64,000 bases of DNA from Prionace glauca. Lineage: Eukaryota > Chordata > Chondrichthyes > Carcharhiniformes > Carcharhinidae. Location of the stretch: positions 29,658,902-29,722,901 of the forward strand of contig CM075760.1 of assembly GCA_037974335.1 (NCBI GenBank), in the 5' to 3' direction. The position numbers were made by a program, and so were the translations under genes. Numbering within the stretch: position 1 is the first letter of the stretch; the number at the start of each line of letters is the position of its first letter. Positions 9,791 through 21,278 of this stretch are shown piece after piece. The notes under the pieces are model-generated. The model made no database searches and had not been told where the DNA came from. It saw only the letters and a list, made by a program, of their open reading frames with translations.

Positions 9791-10383
9791 TTGATGTCAC
9801 CATCTACACAAACAATAAATGTATGACTGTGTTGACACAGGAATGAATGGCATTTGAATGACTGATGGATGAATGACTGTTGGATGCCTGAATATTTTGA
9901 TTGAGGAATTAGTGAACGGACTGGTGGATTCATTGATAAATAGTGCTGAATGATGTTGTTCTATATTTCCATATTTGTGTTTGACTACTTCATAAATTGA
10001 AACAACTCCTTTATTCAATGTGTGCCCATCTAATACCTTCAATCCTTCCAGAGTGTCTGGGTGAAATACATTCCGAGTTTCTCGGGAGTTAGCAAGCTGA
10101 TCTTCTTGAAGAGTAGGGGGAGATTTTCCTGCAGTTCGGATGGTTCATTTCTCTGCTGATGCTGAATCTTCATATCCAGGACAGAAAGAGAGAGCGTGAT
10201 TTGGTTGAGGAGGAATGATTGTACTATATAAAATACTGGCTCTTTCATATACAACAAATTAATCAACACACCCACACCCAAATTAGTGAAGGCAACAGGG
10301 TGAAAAGTAAATAAGGTGGCAACAGAAATATTTGTGAAACTTACTGGAAAACTACAAGTGTCACTTGGAGGCTTGTACTAGGC
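9790..10383. other. Unrecognised intergenic DNA
   Basis: No gene, Ig segment or repeat family recognised. A short decayed tandem run (gaatga / actgatgga motifs) lies at about 9838-9935. Confidence 0.5.
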
Positions 10384-10808
10384 TTGTACTCGTTGGAGTT
10401 TAGAAGAATGAGGGGAGATCGCATTGAGACTTATAAGATGATGAATGGGATGGATAGGATAGAGGTGGAGAGACTCTTCCTGCTCAGAAAGGATAATAGG
10501 ACTAGGGGGCACAGCCTCAAGATAAAGGGGGGGGGGCGGTTTAGAACGGAGTTGAGGAGGAACTTCTTCACTCAGAGGGTGGTGAATCTCTGGAATTCTC
10601 TGCCTGTTGAAGTGGTGGAGGCTGCATCGCTAAATATTTTTAAGACGCGGGTTAATGGGTTTTTGATAAGAGAGGGAATTAAGAGTTATGGGGAGAGGGC
10701 GGGAATGTGGAACTGAGCCACAACAGATCAGCCATGATCTTATTGAATGGTGGGGCAGGGTCGAAGGGCCAGATGGCCTACACCTGCTCCTATTTCTTAT
10801 GTTCTTAT
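10384..10808 (+). mobile_element. CR1-A LINE, 5'-truncated copy
   Basis: Encodes the C-terminal end of a CR1-type ORF2 (LEFRRMRGD...RTELRRNFFTQRVV...LPVEVVEAASLNIF), then a short 3' UTR and the (TTCTTATG)n end that replaces poly(A) in CR1 elements. Flanked by TGTCAC on both sides, a possible target duplication. Dead, with only the last part of ORF2. Confidence 0.9.
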
Positions 10809-10910
10809 GTCACATTATTTCCCAAAACAATGTAATACTGAATCGGAATTTAAAGATTCAGTAACTTCACATGAAGTACAGGTTATTTCATTTATATCAT
10901 CACTTTGAAT

Positions 10911-11095
10911 TTCATTCCAATAATTAAAGTCTGTTTATTAATCACTTCATGAAATGCGAGAGAGAGAGAGATGTTGGTGGGCCCAGTTCCCCAGTGAAGT
11001 AAATTCGGTGCAATTACATGAAATAATATTAAAACAACATCATAAAACTGACATGAACACCGGGGATTCCTGGCATATTCTGAAAGTTCTGCACG
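10911..11095 (-). repeat. Inverted repeat, right arm
   Basis: Reverse complement of 8655-8835, with high identity. It puts a piece of the IgH cluster 5' flank in opposite orientation 2.1 kb away. Confidence 0.85.
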
Positions 11096-11348
11096 CTATT
11101 GTCAGGGAAGTTGCATAAATTTCCTGTGAGATGGGAATAACAGAAATAATAGATACTATTTCGAGACACACAAACAAGCTGCATCAATTCACAGAGTGAT
11201 CCCAAATATCATAACAAATTTCTTCATCCTAAACTAATCAACATCTCAATCACGAACTATATCCTAAAAAAATCCTAATCCCTATCCACCCACATCATTT
11301 CTCAATGTCATCACTCTCTTCAATTTCCTACAAATAACATAAAACACC

Positions 11349-11470
11349 ACACTGACTCGAAACGTTGGCTCTATTCTCTCTCCACACATGCTATCAGACC
11401 CGTTGAGTTTTTCCAGCATTCATTATTTTTGTTTCAGTTTCCAGAATCTGCAGTATTTTGCTTTTATCAA
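11349..11470 (+). mobile_element. Short retroelement fragment
   Basis: Contains 'gactcgaaacgttggctcta...agtttttccagcatt...ttccagaatctgcagtattttgctttt', a dispersed elasmobranch repeat. Related pieces are at 15400-15460 and 15742-15855. Confidence 0.6.
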
Positions 11471-11589
11471 ACTGATGAACATAATTGGTGAACTAATTGT
11501 TTATCTGTATGAATTGATGGTAACTGGGGAATTGGAACAACCTCGCCTGAAAATTCCTCTCCAAGACACTCACAAACATCACTTGGACC

Positions 11590-11745
11590 ACTCCTTTACT
11601 TACGCTGCGTCGGAGTCCAGGAACACCCTCCCTAAGAGCACGGTCGGTGTACATACACTGCAGGTTCTGCAGCAATCGAATAAGGCGGTTCACCACCAGC
11701 TTACTGAATGCAATTAGCAATGGGGAATAAATGGGGGCCGAGGCA
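11590..11745 (+). mobile_element. LINE-S 3' fragment
   Basis: 'ggagtccaggaacaccctcc...gcacggtcggtgtacatac...caccaccagcttac...caatta-GCAATGGGGAATAAAT' is the 3' end of the same LINE as at 20225-20390. Confidence 0.7.
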
Positions 11746-11764
11746 ACGTCGCTTTCTTATCACA

Positions 11765-12105
11765 GAGTAATTGTAAATATATTCCTCATTATATATGAAT
11801 GAGATCTGGTGAATGAAATTATTAAATTGCAAATGGATGGTAATTGGTGAAAATAATTACGATTTTTCTGAACTTTTTTTTATATTCTCCTTATTCGTAT
11901 CATTAATTACTCAGCACTGTCTCAGTTCATGTCTAAGAAGTTCCTATATCAGTAAAACTGTGCGAGATACTGCCTCAGTTTTATTCTCCTTGACAATGTT
12001 ATTTTTAAAACTGTTTCTTTCACGGGATATGGGTCTGATTGGAATTTGGCATTTGACCATCCCCACATGGCACTCGGCACTAACACATTACTATTTTCTT
12101 GAACC
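11765..12105. other. Unrecognised AT-rich DNA
   Basis: Nothing recognised. Confidence 0.4.
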
Positions 12106-12107
12106 AG

Positions 12108-12260
12108 GCCCCTGTTTATATTAAAATACAGCCTGGCTCTGTTAATACTCTGCTAGACCAGAGCTCAGTTTACATTGCACACGGCATTCTCTCTGGTTAT
12201 GTAATATTTGATACTCACCCTATATATATTTCACTGTGGCAATTTTGTTCCTGCACTAAC
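12108..12260 (+). repeat. Degenerate minisatellite M33, plus orientation
   Basis: Repeated 'cctgtttatattaaaatac', 'ctctgttaatactctgc', 'cagtttacattgcac' units about 30-35 bp apart. Same theme as 28280-29215. Confidence 0.5.
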
Positions 12261-12604
12261 TATGCCTCTCTTTGAATTAGGTTTGTTTTACTTCACGGTT
12301 TTGTGAGAAGAAGAGATAATATGTTGGGATAAAAAAGATTGTTATCAGGCAAGATCCAGAAACGGGCAGTATTGGATCACCAGTATTTTATTGTGCTGTA
12401 ATTTTCTTTGTTTTTTTGTTCTTCATTGACAGTGAATGCTACACAGGACTTGATATCCACTTTCACTGCAGCCAGCAGAAGTAGATTTCAGATTTCTTTT
12501 CCAGTGTCCAAAACCTCACACGGTTTGTCCTTACAGAAGGATGCAGAGAATTGTGTTCTCCCAGCCACTTTAATCACTACTGGCATTGACCAGTGCAGTA
12601 AAAA

Positions 12605-12830
12605 CTGAGACCATGTCTAATACAATATAAACGTGGATATGGACAATTGCAGAAATAAGATTGCATCGACTTTTATACAAACAGAGAGAGATCTAAATTA
12701 ATATAAACAGAGACAATGTCTCGTTTAATATAAACAGAAACATAGTGACATACAATATAAGCAGGGACAGCGTCTAATTTAGTACAGACAGATAATATAT
12801 CCAATTTACTATGTGCAAAGACAGACAACA
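12605..12830 (-). repeat. Degenerate minisatellite M33, minus orientation
   Basis: About seven decayed units of 30-35 bp around 'aatataaacagagacaatgt', which is the reverse complement of the 'tctctgtttatattacac' theme at 28410-28440. Confidence 0.6.
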
Positions 12831-12889
12831 TAACATTCTACATGCAAGATAGAATGAATTAGGGTCCAGTGGAAAATAAACGAAGGCAT

Positions 12890-13640
12890 GGCTCATAATA
12901 CGAGCTGACACAGGGTAAATTTACTGTAATATAAAGATACTGGTTCAATCCCCCATGAAATTTGTAAAGACGGCCGACTCTCCCATCAAAATCTTACAGG
13001 ACAGGAGTAACATGGGGTTCGCTGCAGAATGCAAAGTCCCCTCTGTACTGGCAAATTAATAACTCCTAAATCAGGAATAGCATGAGTGAGATGCAAAGAG
13101 AATCTCCCTCTAAACTATCCAATTCAAACGTTCTTACAACATTATACTGTCTATAAACAGAGTGAAACTCCGTCTATAAATCTGTTCAAACAAAATTAAG
13201 GCAGAAAGAGCATGGACACTCTTCTATGTAAAAACTCTCCTGCACACTTCCTTCAGAGATCCAAGAGGCAGGTTTAAATTAGTGTTAGGTATAGGAGAAA
13301 GAGCCGTCCACACAGTTCCACAAAACACATCCAGGCTTGGTAAAGCAGAGATTAGATACGGATTAAATCTTCCCTGACAAAGATATATCAACCATTCATA
13401 AACCAGGAACAATGAGTTCAGACGCAGAGTAAATATTCCTCTACTCTGTCCAGTCAAATACTCCAAGGACAGGGACAATACCGGCTAAATATAGAGAAAG
13501 ATTCCACATTGAATCCTTATCACCAGGTGGAACCGAGGTTAGGTGCAGAAGAAAATGTTTCAAGCATTTCAAGATCATTGATTTCTCAAGAGATCTTTTA
13601 GAGTAAATCTCAGTCATGGATTCCAATTTATTGAATTATA
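12890..13640 (+). repeat. Degenerate long-period minisatellite
   Basis: Decayed units carrying 'agagtgaaactccgtct', 'agagtaaatattcctctactctgtccagtcaaatactcc' and 'ggacagg-acaata-cggg' blocks recur at about 75-90 bp. They resemble a widespread shark tandem repeat. Confidence 0.55.
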
Positions 13641-13699
13641 TTCTTTTAGAAACCTGTACCTGTGGCTGAGAGAATACATTGGGCAAACATTGATTTTAT

Positions 13700-13771
13700 C
13701 GAGCCCGGGGCAGGCTCGAGGGGCTAGATGGCCTACTCCTGCTCCCATTTCTTACGTTCTTATGTTCTTTT
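13700..13771 (+). mobile_element. CR1-A LINE, 3' end only
   Basis: Only the last 70 bp of the CR1-A 3' UTR: 'ggggcaggctcgaggggcta' and the TTCTTACG-TTCTTATG end. Confidence 0.85.
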
Positions 13772-13779
13772 GCTGTGGA

Positions 13780-14520
13780 GTGAAGACGATGAACCATCGT
13801 GGAGAGACAAGACGCAGAACCAGACAGGAGAAAGACAGAGACAGAGATGAAACACAGGAGATGTTCTGTGTTTTCTGTGTCATTACATTTTGGGATCAGA
13901 GGGATTATTTCCTATTTCTGAACATAGATATCATCATAATGTTTTTCCTCATATAACTGATGAATAAATAATGTTGAAAAACAACCATTACTGGAATCCG
14001 TTGATTGATTTGCATGGTTCTCTCTATTTCTGTGCTGTGTTGGTGGGGAAATGTTTGTTGTGTTTTTGTCAGTCAGCAATCTCATTTGGAATTACTATTC
14101 TTGTATTTATTTACATAAATACCTCACTGTTTACAATGAAATGTTCATGACAGAAAAAACAGATAAACCGTCACTTATTGATCAGTTTCAACTCAAAATA
14201 GCGATTTATTTTAAGAATTTTAACAGTTGGTTCAATATGAATAAAACTTTTTGAACATTCATAACTCCGGCTGTACTTAACTAAAATAAAATAAGACATT
14301 TCATTTCAGAATTAGTTCTGAAAGTTCTGATGTCACAATTAATAAAGTATCTGTGAATAGGCTGATATTCCACTGAATGATAATCTGATTCAGGATTTAA
14401 TCTGTTTAAACTCGACAAGTTAAATAAAAAAACAGATCTGATGTCTGAAATATTCCTTCACAAATAGTGATCACACTCACACGAGGGAAGAATAAAAAAT
14501 GTGCTTATCACGAAGAGATA
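13780..14520. other. Unrecognised AT-rich DNA
   Basis: Nothing recognised. Confidence 0.4.
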
Positions 14521-14524
14521 CAAT

Positions 14525-15005
14525 TATTTTTGCTCCCTCACAGGCGGCAGGGAAGCGGGTTCGATTCTAACATTGGGTGACTGTGTGTGGTTTTCACATT
14601 CTATCCATATCCATGTGAGTTCCCTCCGAGTGCTCCAGTTTCCTTCCACAGTCCCAGGATGTGCAGGTTAGGTGGATTGGCTATGATAAATTGCCCCTTC
14701 GCGCCCAATGATGTGCAAAGTAGAATCATAGAATCCCTACAGTGCAGAAGGAGACCATTCGGTTCATCAAGTCTGCTATCCGGCAGAGCATCCTTCCCAG
14801 GCCCAATGTAAATTGTCTATGCTAAATTTCCTGTTAGTGTCCAATAATGTGTAGGTTCGGGCGATTAGCCTGTGAATATGTGTGGTTGCCGGGATCGGAT
14901 GAAAGCTTGCCTAGGTAGGATGCTGTGCTGGAGAGCCCGCTGCAGAGTTATTGGACCGAATGACCATGTTGAACTGTAGGGATTCTATGATTTTATGCTT
15001 CTATG
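14525..15005 (+). mobile_element. V-SINE cluster, two overlapping copies
   Basis: A tRNA-like B-box (gggttcgattct at 14558-14569) is followed by the V-SINE central domain ('ctccgagtgctccagtttcc'). A second SINE segment ('agaatccctacagtgcagaa') ends at 'tgtagggattctatgat'. The tRNA-like part is a SINE head and not a tRNA gene. Confidence 0.8.
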
Positions 15006-15399
15006 ATCAGGCAGAGCAGTGATTATATTCACATTAATCTCAGCGATTCCAAAGTATTACAAATTATGGGGGAATTTGAATGTATAGAACATTTTACCCG
15101 ACCTCATGTCGTCCCAAAGTTCTTAAAACTCACTGATGTACCTTCGCTAAATTTAGTCGCTGTTCTCATATTGCAACTAACCAGGTAAGTTGCGTACCAG
15201 AAACTCACACACACCCAGAGGTGATAAATGGCCAACAAATTTGCGATTTTATTTGACAAATGAGGATTTGGGTAGGATATTGGACAGAACAGACTTGCTC
15301 TTCATAATTATATCAAGAGATTTTACATCCTGGCATTGATGTTAAATACGAATCTGGTTCTCTCTCTCTCTGATGATGCCCATTGAGATGTTGAGTAGC

Positions 15400-15680
15400 A
15401 CTGTTGCTGTTTTAGTTTTTAGATTTCCGGAATCTGCAGCAATTTGCACTGATTTTATTGAATCTCTGGATGCGAGCGTCACTGACAAAGCTAACATTAA
15501 TTGGTGGCTGTGAACCATCTTGCTGAAACCTGCCCTCTGGATGGGTGACTTTCCACTGCCGCTTTAATACAACTGGGTGGCTTTCTCGGATATTTCAGTG
15601 GTGGTGAAGGCTTATTTTCATCACATGGAACTGGAGTCTGTGTAGGACAGACAGGGGAAAGATACTCGGTTTATAGTTAT
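15400..15680. mobile_element. Decayed retroelement pieces
   Basis: 15405-15460 matches the 'ttccagaatctgcag' repeat of 11349-11470. 15485-15620 resembles the LINE-S/SINE-S tail on the minus strand ('tggctttctcggatatttca'). Confidence 0.4.
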
Positions 15681-15741
15681 TTGCAAAGAGAATATGTTGT
15701 TTGAAGTATAAAAACAATTCTGTGGATTCTGGAATTCAAAC

Positions 15742-15855
15742 CCAAAGAGAAAATGCTGGAAAATCTCAGCAGGCCTGGCAATATTTGTAAGGAGAGGGAA
15801 CAGTTGACGTTTCGAGTCCAGATGTCCCGAGACTGTCCAGCATTTTCTCTTTACG
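15742..15855. mobile_element. Short element with inverted ends
   Basis: Starts 'aaagagaaaatgctgga' and ends with its complement 'tccagcattttctcttt', a 17-bp match. The interior contains 'ttgacgtttcgagtcc'. It is either a small non-autonomous element or a fused SINE end. Confidence 0.5.
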
Positions 15856-15969
15856 TTGTTTTAAGCGTCTTTGGGTGGAATAAATTGATTCTGAATCTCT
15901 GGGGCGGAGGAATTGTGGATTGATCCAAGACTATCATACTGAAGGAGAGACTATAAACACTATCAGGGA

Positions 15970-16540
15970 CGGGTCGGGCCCAGACCATCCAGTTGCTGCC
16001 CATATTGAACACTTTGTCTTTACAGCTCAGTCTCAGGGAGCCTCAGGGATGCCCGGTTTCTGCCTCTGGCTGAGTCAACACAACCTCCGATTCGACACTT
16101 TAAACAAAAGCTGTGAAAAGAAAACGCAACTCACCCCGGACACACTCTCTCACCTTTTTCCATCGGGAACTAGGTAAAAAACAAAGTCTGAAGACACTAC
16201 AAACTGACTCAGAAACAATTTCTTTACAGCTGCAATCAGATTTTTGAATGGATCTACCTCGCATTAAATTGATATTTTTCTAGACCCGAGCTATGACTGC
16301 AACATAATATTCTTCACTCTCTCCCTTCCTTCTCCAAGCACGGTATGCTCTGTCTGTATAGTGCGCAAGACTCTGTACTAATATGAATGGTAATAATAAA
16401 TCAAATAAAATATATCAAAAAACACCGAGAATTATTCCCAGTGAATTGATTGCTGACACTGGAATATTCAACAGACAGCCTAACACTGAGGCAGAAAGAG
16501 TGAGATCCATTGGAACGTCTCTGCCACTCCAAAAGGTGAA
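15970..16540 (-). pseudogene. VH gene relic (FR1/CDR1 and leader intron)
   Basis: 15975-16098 aligns with FR1 and CDR1 of the intact VH (7302-7422). Shared blocks include 'cccatccagt-GCTGC', 'tcagtctcagggagcctc', 'gcctctggctgagtcaacac' and 'ac-TCCGA'. 16412-16530 aligns with its leader intron (7431-7532): 'aaacaccgagaatta...gattgctga'. A LINE tail is inserted between these two parts (about 16105-16410). FR2 to FR3, the recombination signal, the leader exon and the promoter are absent. It is a dead second VH in the same orientation as the intact one, left by an old tandem duplication. Confidence 0.88.
16110..16395 (+). mobile_element. L2/Rex1-like LINE 3' tail
   Basis: 'cctttttccatcgggaacta...ctgcaatcagatttttgaatgg...cattaaattgatatttttcta' parallels the 3' end of the LINE at 45801-46740 plus 47388-47525. 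Inserted in the VH relic. Confidence 0.75.
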
Positions 16541-16839
16541 ATTATATTTGAGCCTCTGTTATAGAGAAAAAAACACTTTGATTGTAAATCAAGTCCCTTA
16601 ATTCTCTACCCCACTTCACAAGAGAATAGACATAAAGAAGATGACATGACCTTATCTGGGTAAAACCGTCAGTCTGATTTGCACATTGCAGCAAAAATAT
16701 AATCCATTTGAAGAATTATTATCGATTTATGTAACTAATTGCTGGAATAATTTTATTTCAGGTGTGGGTAGCTGTCACTGTAATTTGGGACTGGATACAA
16801 AAAGGAGGGAAGAAATGGCGTCATGTTATCGCGAGGCAA

Positions 16840-17110
16840 TTAATGCACAAACTTAACTAATGTTCTCAGGACCCGACTTCGAATCCCACCACCACAGATG
16901 GTGGGATTTAAATTCAGTAAAAAAAAGCATCTGGAAATAAGAATCCACTTATGGTCATGATATCATTGTCGATTGTGTAAAACCCTACCTGCTTCACTAA
17001 TGTATTTTAGAGAAGGGAATCTGCCGTCCTTGCCTGGTCTGGCCTATGTGTGACCCAAGAACCACAGCAATGTGATTGGCTCTCACTGCCCTCGGACAAG
17101 AAGTAGGCAA
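16840..17110 (+). mobile_element. SINE-S copy
   Basis: 'acccgacttcgaatcccaccaccacagatggtgggatttaaattc...agggaatctgccgtccttgcctggtctggcc...gccctcgg' is the complement of the SINE at 41445-41755. Confidence 0.75.
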
Positions 17111-17119
17111 TAAATTCTG

Positions 17120-17440
17120 ATCAGTCAAAGGTGCCCATGTCCATAGAATCATTACAAAGCAGAAGAAGGCCTTTTGGCCTATCAGGCCCAAACCCGCAAC
17201 ATTCCCACCTCAGTCTATCCCCATCACCCCACGTATATTCCCTGCTAATTCTCTTGACACGATTGGACAATTCATCATCGTGGATCAACCTAAGCGGCAT
17301 ATCCTTGAACAATGCGAGTAAATGAGCAGGCAATTGGAGAATATGCAGAATCCACACAGACAGACCCAAACCGGGAGTTGAACCCGGGTATCCTGGTGCT
17401 TTGAGGCAGAAGCCCTAACATATATGCCACTGTGACATCC
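17120..17440 (-). mobile_element. V-SINE copy
   Basis: Begins with the 'atagaatc-ATTACAAAGCAG' tail block and ends with the inverted tRNA-like head ('ttgaacccgggtatcctggt', 'taacatatatgccactgtg'). Confidence 0.7.
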
Positions 17441-18719
17441 ACAAATTAATTCAAAAAGGACAATCCTCATGTGATGCAATATTACACGTTAGATTTCCCC
17501 AAAGGCTCCTTTACCCCGTGAAAATTAACACTGAAAGAAAACTGGTGGACTTATAATTAATTGAATTGACAGGGAAACATGACATCGACATCAACCTTTG
17601 ACAGAGAATTTATAGAATCCGAATGGACACGGTGATCAGGAAAGTTCTTTGTCAACATCCAAATCACTGCTGCTCATTTTATTGGCCATCGGCTGTAGAA
17701 CATTCACTGGTAGTGGGAACTCAGGATATTAGGACTTTGTGGCATATTGCACAATATCACAAAAAATAAATGTTTTGTCTTCCACTAAACCAGGCCGTTT
17801 CTTCACTCATTGGCAGCTATGAGAGCGACTGTTAAATAATCGAAATCAGATTGTGCTGGACAACAGAACATGGTGCTGATCAGGGATAAGAGAGGTTGTC
17901 TTTTTAAAGAGGTGCAGAACACTTAGAATATTCCAGGTATCCGCGCTTTTCAAGACAATTGTATGATTTTATTTTACTTTTAATTATTTTCATTTTGGGG
18001 CCATTGCACTGATCTCATTGGACTGAGGGGGTGGGGAGGTCAAAATCTCTTTCTTCCACGTCATGAAGTTACTCACAAAGTAACTTTAATTGTTGGAAGG
18101 ACATTTATTTGGAAGATAGACAAATGAAATAGCATCTGGCCAATTTCCTCGTTCCCCATACTGTTTAATCACAGTGCAGCCCTTTAAAATATTTGCTTGG
18201 AAGGAATACCATTTAAAAACCTGTCTTTATTATGGGAATCAAGCATTTATTGTATAACTGGATAAGTCCCATTTTATCCTTACATATTCGCGCTAGTCTG
18301 TCCCACGCAGTATTTGGCAGCAGTCCAACCTGCTGCCAACTACCCCAAGATATTTACAGGAAGCATCTGACGGTGTTTGTTCAGTAAGTCAAAGATCTGT
18401 TTCCTCAGTACTGAACAGTTGGCTGCAAGCCAACTTCAAACTCTTAGCATTGTCAATAGAGCCTATTTATAAACAAATCTGCCCAGCAACAACTCGAGGC
18501 AACTTAATTATTATTTTTTAAAGCTGTAAACCTACATAAATGCTTCCCATTTCATTGGAAAAAAAAGCTACCCAGATTCTCTGGCACCTTGTTAGTAACA
18601 ATGATGATCTCTCCAACCCAACAATACACTGTGATGGATGGATAGAAATAAATACAGACAGATTGTGAGAGTTGATTCAGAGAGGTGATATGTCTTATAC
18701 TGCATAAATATGTAGGCTG

Positions 18720-19005
18720 GTGTTTTATTTCACTTTATTCTTCCACGGGACGTGGGGGTCCCTGGAAAGAACAACATTTATTTCCGGTATTTAATTCCTT
18801 TTCAGCTGAGTGGTGTGGTATTGCCCAGTTATATATATGGCGGTCCATCTTGAGATACACCTTGCTGAGGCCAAGTAGGGATGGCAGATGTCCTTCATTG
18901 GGGAATCAGAGGGTTATCTCGTCGCTATCAGTATGAATCAAGATCTTTTGATTGAATTCAAATTCCACCAGCTGCCATGGTCGGCTTTAATCTCAATTTA
19001 ATTCA
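18720..19005 (-). mobile_element. SINE-S fragment, copy shared with 9430-9790
   Basis: 'ccacgggacgtgggggtccctgg' start and 'aattcaaattccaccagctgcc' end. Same position in the duplicated block as 9430-9790, cut short by the CR1-A element that follows. Confidence 0.65.
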
Positions 19006-19011
19006 ATTTAA

Positions 19012-19575
19012 TTCCAGAGATTCACCACCCTTTGAGTGAAGAAGTTCTTCCTCAACTCCATTCTAAACTGCCGCCCCCCTCCTTATCTTGAGGCCGTGCC
19101 CTCTAGTCCTGCTGTCCTTTTTGAGCGGGAAGAATCTCTCTACTTCTACCCTATCCATCCCCTTCATTATCTCATACGTCTCTGTAAGATCCCCCCTCAT
19201 CCTTCTAAACTCCAATGAGTACAAACCTATTTAAGAGAGTCTATTCAGCCTCTCTTCATAGTCCAACCCCCTCATCTCTGGTATCAGCCTCGTGAACCTC
19301 CTCTGCACTCCCTCCAAGGCCAAAATATCCTTGCACAAGTGCGGCGACCAAAACTGCACACAGTACTCCAGCTGTGGCCTCACCAGTACCCTATACAATT
19401 GCAGCAAGACCCCCCTTCTTTTATATTCTATCCCCCTCGCTATGAAGGCCAACATCCCATTTGCCTTCCTGACCACCTGCTGCACCTGCAGACTGGGTTT
19501 TTGCGACTCATGCACAAGGACCCCCTGGTCCCTCTGCTCCGTAGCATGCTGCAGCTTTTCGCCCTTTAAATAGTA
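19012..19575 (-). mobile_element. CR1-A LINE, truncated at both ends
   Basis: Encodes on the minus strand HESQKPSLQVQQVV...LAFIARGIEYKRR...[17 protein letters not shown]...VQRRFTRLIPEMRGL, the C-terminal part of CR1 ORF2. The usual 3' UTR with (TTCTTATG)n is missing at the 19012 side. Confidence 0.9.
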
Positions 19576-19684
19576 ATGCCTCCTACTATTATTTATTTTT
19601 GAGAATTTATTTATTTTTTATTTATTTACTTTTGTGAATTTTTCCTATTTATTTTTGTGAATGGACAATTATTGGTAATATTGG

Positions 19685-20395
19685 CGTCAGGCGATGACCA
19701 TCTCCAAAAAGGGGGAATCTGACCGTTGCCCCTTGTCACTCAATGATATTGCAACACTGAATCAACAACTATCAACATCTTCGAGGTTACCATTGGCTAA
19801 TCGCTATGTTAGCTGGGTATATACATGCTCCAGCTGGAATATCAGCTCAGCCTGCTGTGAGTAACCCGCCTCCTAACTCCCCAAACCTGTGCGCCAGCTG
19901 CACGACACATGTTAGGAGACAAAAAGAGTTGTCTCCACTTACTTGAATAAGTACAGCTCAAACAACATTCAAAAATCTTCATCCCATTCAGGCCAAAGCA
20001 GCCGGCTTGACAGGAATAACATTTCCAAATGCCCACTCCCTCCACCACACAGAGCATCATTATGTACCATCTACAAGTTTCGCTTCCGAACCTCACCAAG
20101 GCTCCTTAGGCAGCCACACGATGGGTTGCCATCTGCAAGGACAGGGGTAACAGTTACCAGGGAATACCACCTATAAATTCCCCTCCAAGTCAGTCATATA
20201 TCTGATGTGGAAATATATCATCCTTCCATCACTGTCACGGGACCGAGATCCTAGAACTCCCTGTGTAACAGGACTGTATGGGTATCTACACCACAGGGTC
20301 TGCAGCATTTCAGGAAGGTAGCTTACCACCAGTTTACTAAAGGCAATGAGGAATAGGCAATAAATACTGACTAGGCCAGCAACGTCCATATCCCT
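19685..20395 (+). mobile_element. LINE-S copy, 3' third
   Basis: Begins in 'caggcgatgaccatctccaa' (RT C-terminal side) and runs colinearly through 'cgcctcctaactccccaaac', 'ccactcc-CTCCACCAC' and 'actccctgtgtaacaggact' to the 3' tail 'caataaatactgactaggcc'. Many lesions. Confidence 0.75.
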
Positions 20396-20399
20396 TAAA

Positions 20400-21105
20400 T
20401 TAAAACATCAACATATCAATGTTTATGAATGGATGATAACTAATGAACACAATTGGGCATCTTTGTAAATGTTTGGCAATTGATGAAAATAAATATCAAC
20501 TTTCTGAACATTTATGACCTTCTTTTTCTCTGCCAGAAGTTAGGTTCCATTCCACAGGAGATTCATGATTCAGAAACATCACACTATCCGAAGACAAGGC
20601 GGATAGAAGAGACGGCAACATCTGTAGGTGTATCTCAATCATAACATTACGGGACAGGCCTTTGATAGGATGACAATTTTGTTACTCATCTGCTTGAAGA
20701 CCGGGATTAAGCTGAAGTGCAGTGTTTTGTTTGTGTTGGGGTGATGGGTATCACCATTTATGGGTATGGGAATGTATGGGTATGGTATGTATAGAGATAT
20801 GTATATCTATATAGAGATATGTATAGAGATATGATATGTATAGAGATATAGATATCATACCCATACATTGGTGAATCTCAGTAAGACATTCGACACTAAC
20901 ATCAGGTCAGAGACTACAACATTTGGGGGAACTAAGCTCTCCATCAAAAAATTCTCGGTCTCTTTTATGACACAGAAAAGGAAAATTTACAAAACAACTG
21001 ATAGCTTCATGGACAACACTTAGGGTTGAATCAACCTCTCAAAAATTGTCCTCTTCAGTCATCAACAAATGTGAACTATGAAAAAAAGACACCAAACTAA
21101 AATGA
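20400..21105. other. Unrecognised DNA with a TATGTATAGAGA microsatellite
   Basis: 20758-20875 consists of 'tatgggtatg' and 'tatgtatagagata' units that read nearly the same on both strands; the block starts and ends in complementary 'tatgggtatg' and 'catacccata'. Otherwise nothing recognised. Confidence 0.6.
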
Positions 21106-21109
21106 ATAG

Positions 21110-21275
21110 AACAAAGAACAATGAACAACACAGCACGGGAATCAGGCCCTTCGGCCCAACGAACCCGCGTCGCCATCTTCACAATGTGTTTTTCCTCCTC
21201 CACCCTTGACCCATGTCTATGCTTATGGTACCCCCATTGGAAACCAGATTAAGGGGAGAATAATTTAGGGACAAT
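21110..21275 (-). mobile_element. Short retroelement with 'ggcccttcggcccaa' tail
   Basis: Matches 42258-42415 nearly end to end: 'gaacaaagaac', 'caggcccttcggcccaa', 'cacccttgacccatgtctatgcttatgg', 'cattggaaaccagat'. Probably a CR1 3'-end-derived unit. Confidence 0.65.
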
Positions 21276-21278
21276 TTG

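Larger units (their letters stand above)
16597..18720. repeat. 5' flank of the IgH cluster, duplicated block copy 2
   Basis: Direct-orientation partner of 7966-9430. The block between the VH relic and this flank that would hold the leader exon and promoter (7545-7960 in copy 1) is deleted. SINEs at 16840-17440 are private to this copy. Confidence 0.8.

Noticed and set aside
14540-14575. tRNA-like sequence with B-box
   Set aside because: It is the tRNA-derived head of a V-SINE and lacks a foldable cloverleaf.
14700-15900. Search for D and J relics belonging to the decayed twin VH
   Set aside because: No heptamer-spacer-nonamer set or WGQG-like J was found left of 15970.
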